A stretch of 34,342 bases of DNA from positions 1-34,342 of the forward strand of contig CAISOB010000093.1 of the NCBI GenBank assembly GCA_903886975.1, read 5' to 3'. Below the pieces are notes generated by a model that was not told the origin of the DNA, made no database searches, and was given only the letters and a program-made list of their open reading frames with translations. The position numbers and the translations under genes were made by a program. This stretch comes from an uncultured beta proteobacterium (lineage in GTDB: Bacteria > Pseudomonadota > Gammaproteobacteria > Burkholderiales > Rhodocyclaceae). Every line of letters starts with the position of its first letter. Within the stretch, counting starts at the first letter, position 1. Of the stretch, positions 34,215 to 34,342 are shown one piece after another.

Positions 34215-34342
34215 ATGGCGCGGAATTGGGAGCCAGCGAGGCGGAGCAAAAGGTAGCCAGTCGATTGCTTGAAATGGACTCCTGAGAGTCCAGCTTGTGC
34301 TGCTGGTTTTTGTCTTGCCTTGGCCAGCGGGCGTAGCGTAGC
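34210..34342. mobile_element. Possible end of an insertion element in the argP-like gene
   Basis: From TGTGAATGGCGCGG at 34210 onward, no frame continues the LysR protein. The start with TG and the repeated short motifs (GGGAGCCAG, AGGTAGCCAG) resemble termini of IS21-type elements. A perfect hairpin GGACTC-CTGA-GAGTCC lies at 34276-34291. No transposase, second end or target duplication is inside the window, so this is an inference from the broken gene. Confidence 0.35.

Overview
The window is GC-rich (roughly 60-65 % by eye) chromosomal DNA. It probably comes from a betaproteobacterium of the Rhodocyclales/Burkholderiales type. Reasons are the AcrAB-type efflux operon with a NodT-type outer membrane lipoprotein, the fused DctQM TRAP permease, an E. 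coli-like HemG, an ArgP-like regulator, and four copies of a dispersed double-hairpin repeat with GGCGAAAGCC cores. The assignment is inference from gene families; no rRNA or tRNA gene is present.

Left part (1-12.5 kb), catabolism and sensing. On the minus strand lie gntR, a zinc alcohol dehydrogenase and the start of a split transketolase; gntR and the dehydrogenase each have a TTGACA promoter with TTGT-N3-ACAA-like palindromes on it. A large hybrid histidine kinase follows on the plus strand. A second minus-strand operon runs from a FadR/UxuR-like regulator through dctP and a fused dctQM to iolB, with a UxuR-like operator (TTGGATAACCAA) just downstream of the regulator's promoter. It looks like a carboxylated-sugar uptake and isomerisation unit. 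An SDR dehydrogenase (ydfG) and a nitroreductase diverge from a 308-bp region carrying a perfect inverted repeat.

Middle part (12.5-25.7 kb). A complete RND efflux operon (marR, adaptor, pump, outer membrane channel) is on the minus strand. Facing away from it is a plus-strand operon with a strong sigma70-like promoter: a 91-aa ribbon-helix-helix-like protein, an overlapping 68-aa coiled-coil protein, an NAD-dependent epimerase-like protein and methylmalonate-semialdehyde dehydrogenase. Next on the minus strand are thpR and a second efflux adaptor/channel pair that has no pump gene. That pair is preceded by a possible 16-codon coupled leader ORF. A protein with two tandem winged-helix-like units follows.

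Right part (25.9-34.3 kb). This is a run of mostly single genes: hemG, an exported class II aldolase-like protein, DoxX, a glycine-zipper protein, an aldo/keto reductase, a methyl-accepting chemotaxis protein, a SpoIIAA/STAS-like protein, alanine dehydrogenase, and the N-terminal third of an ArgP-like regulator that breaks off at what looks like the end of an inserted element.

The best candidates for something undescribed are the ribbon-helix-helix/coiled-coil gene pair, the tandem winged-helix protein, the pump-less efflux pair with its leader ORF, the TRAP-IolB unit, and the exported aldolase. No defence island, CRISPR array or prophage is visible.
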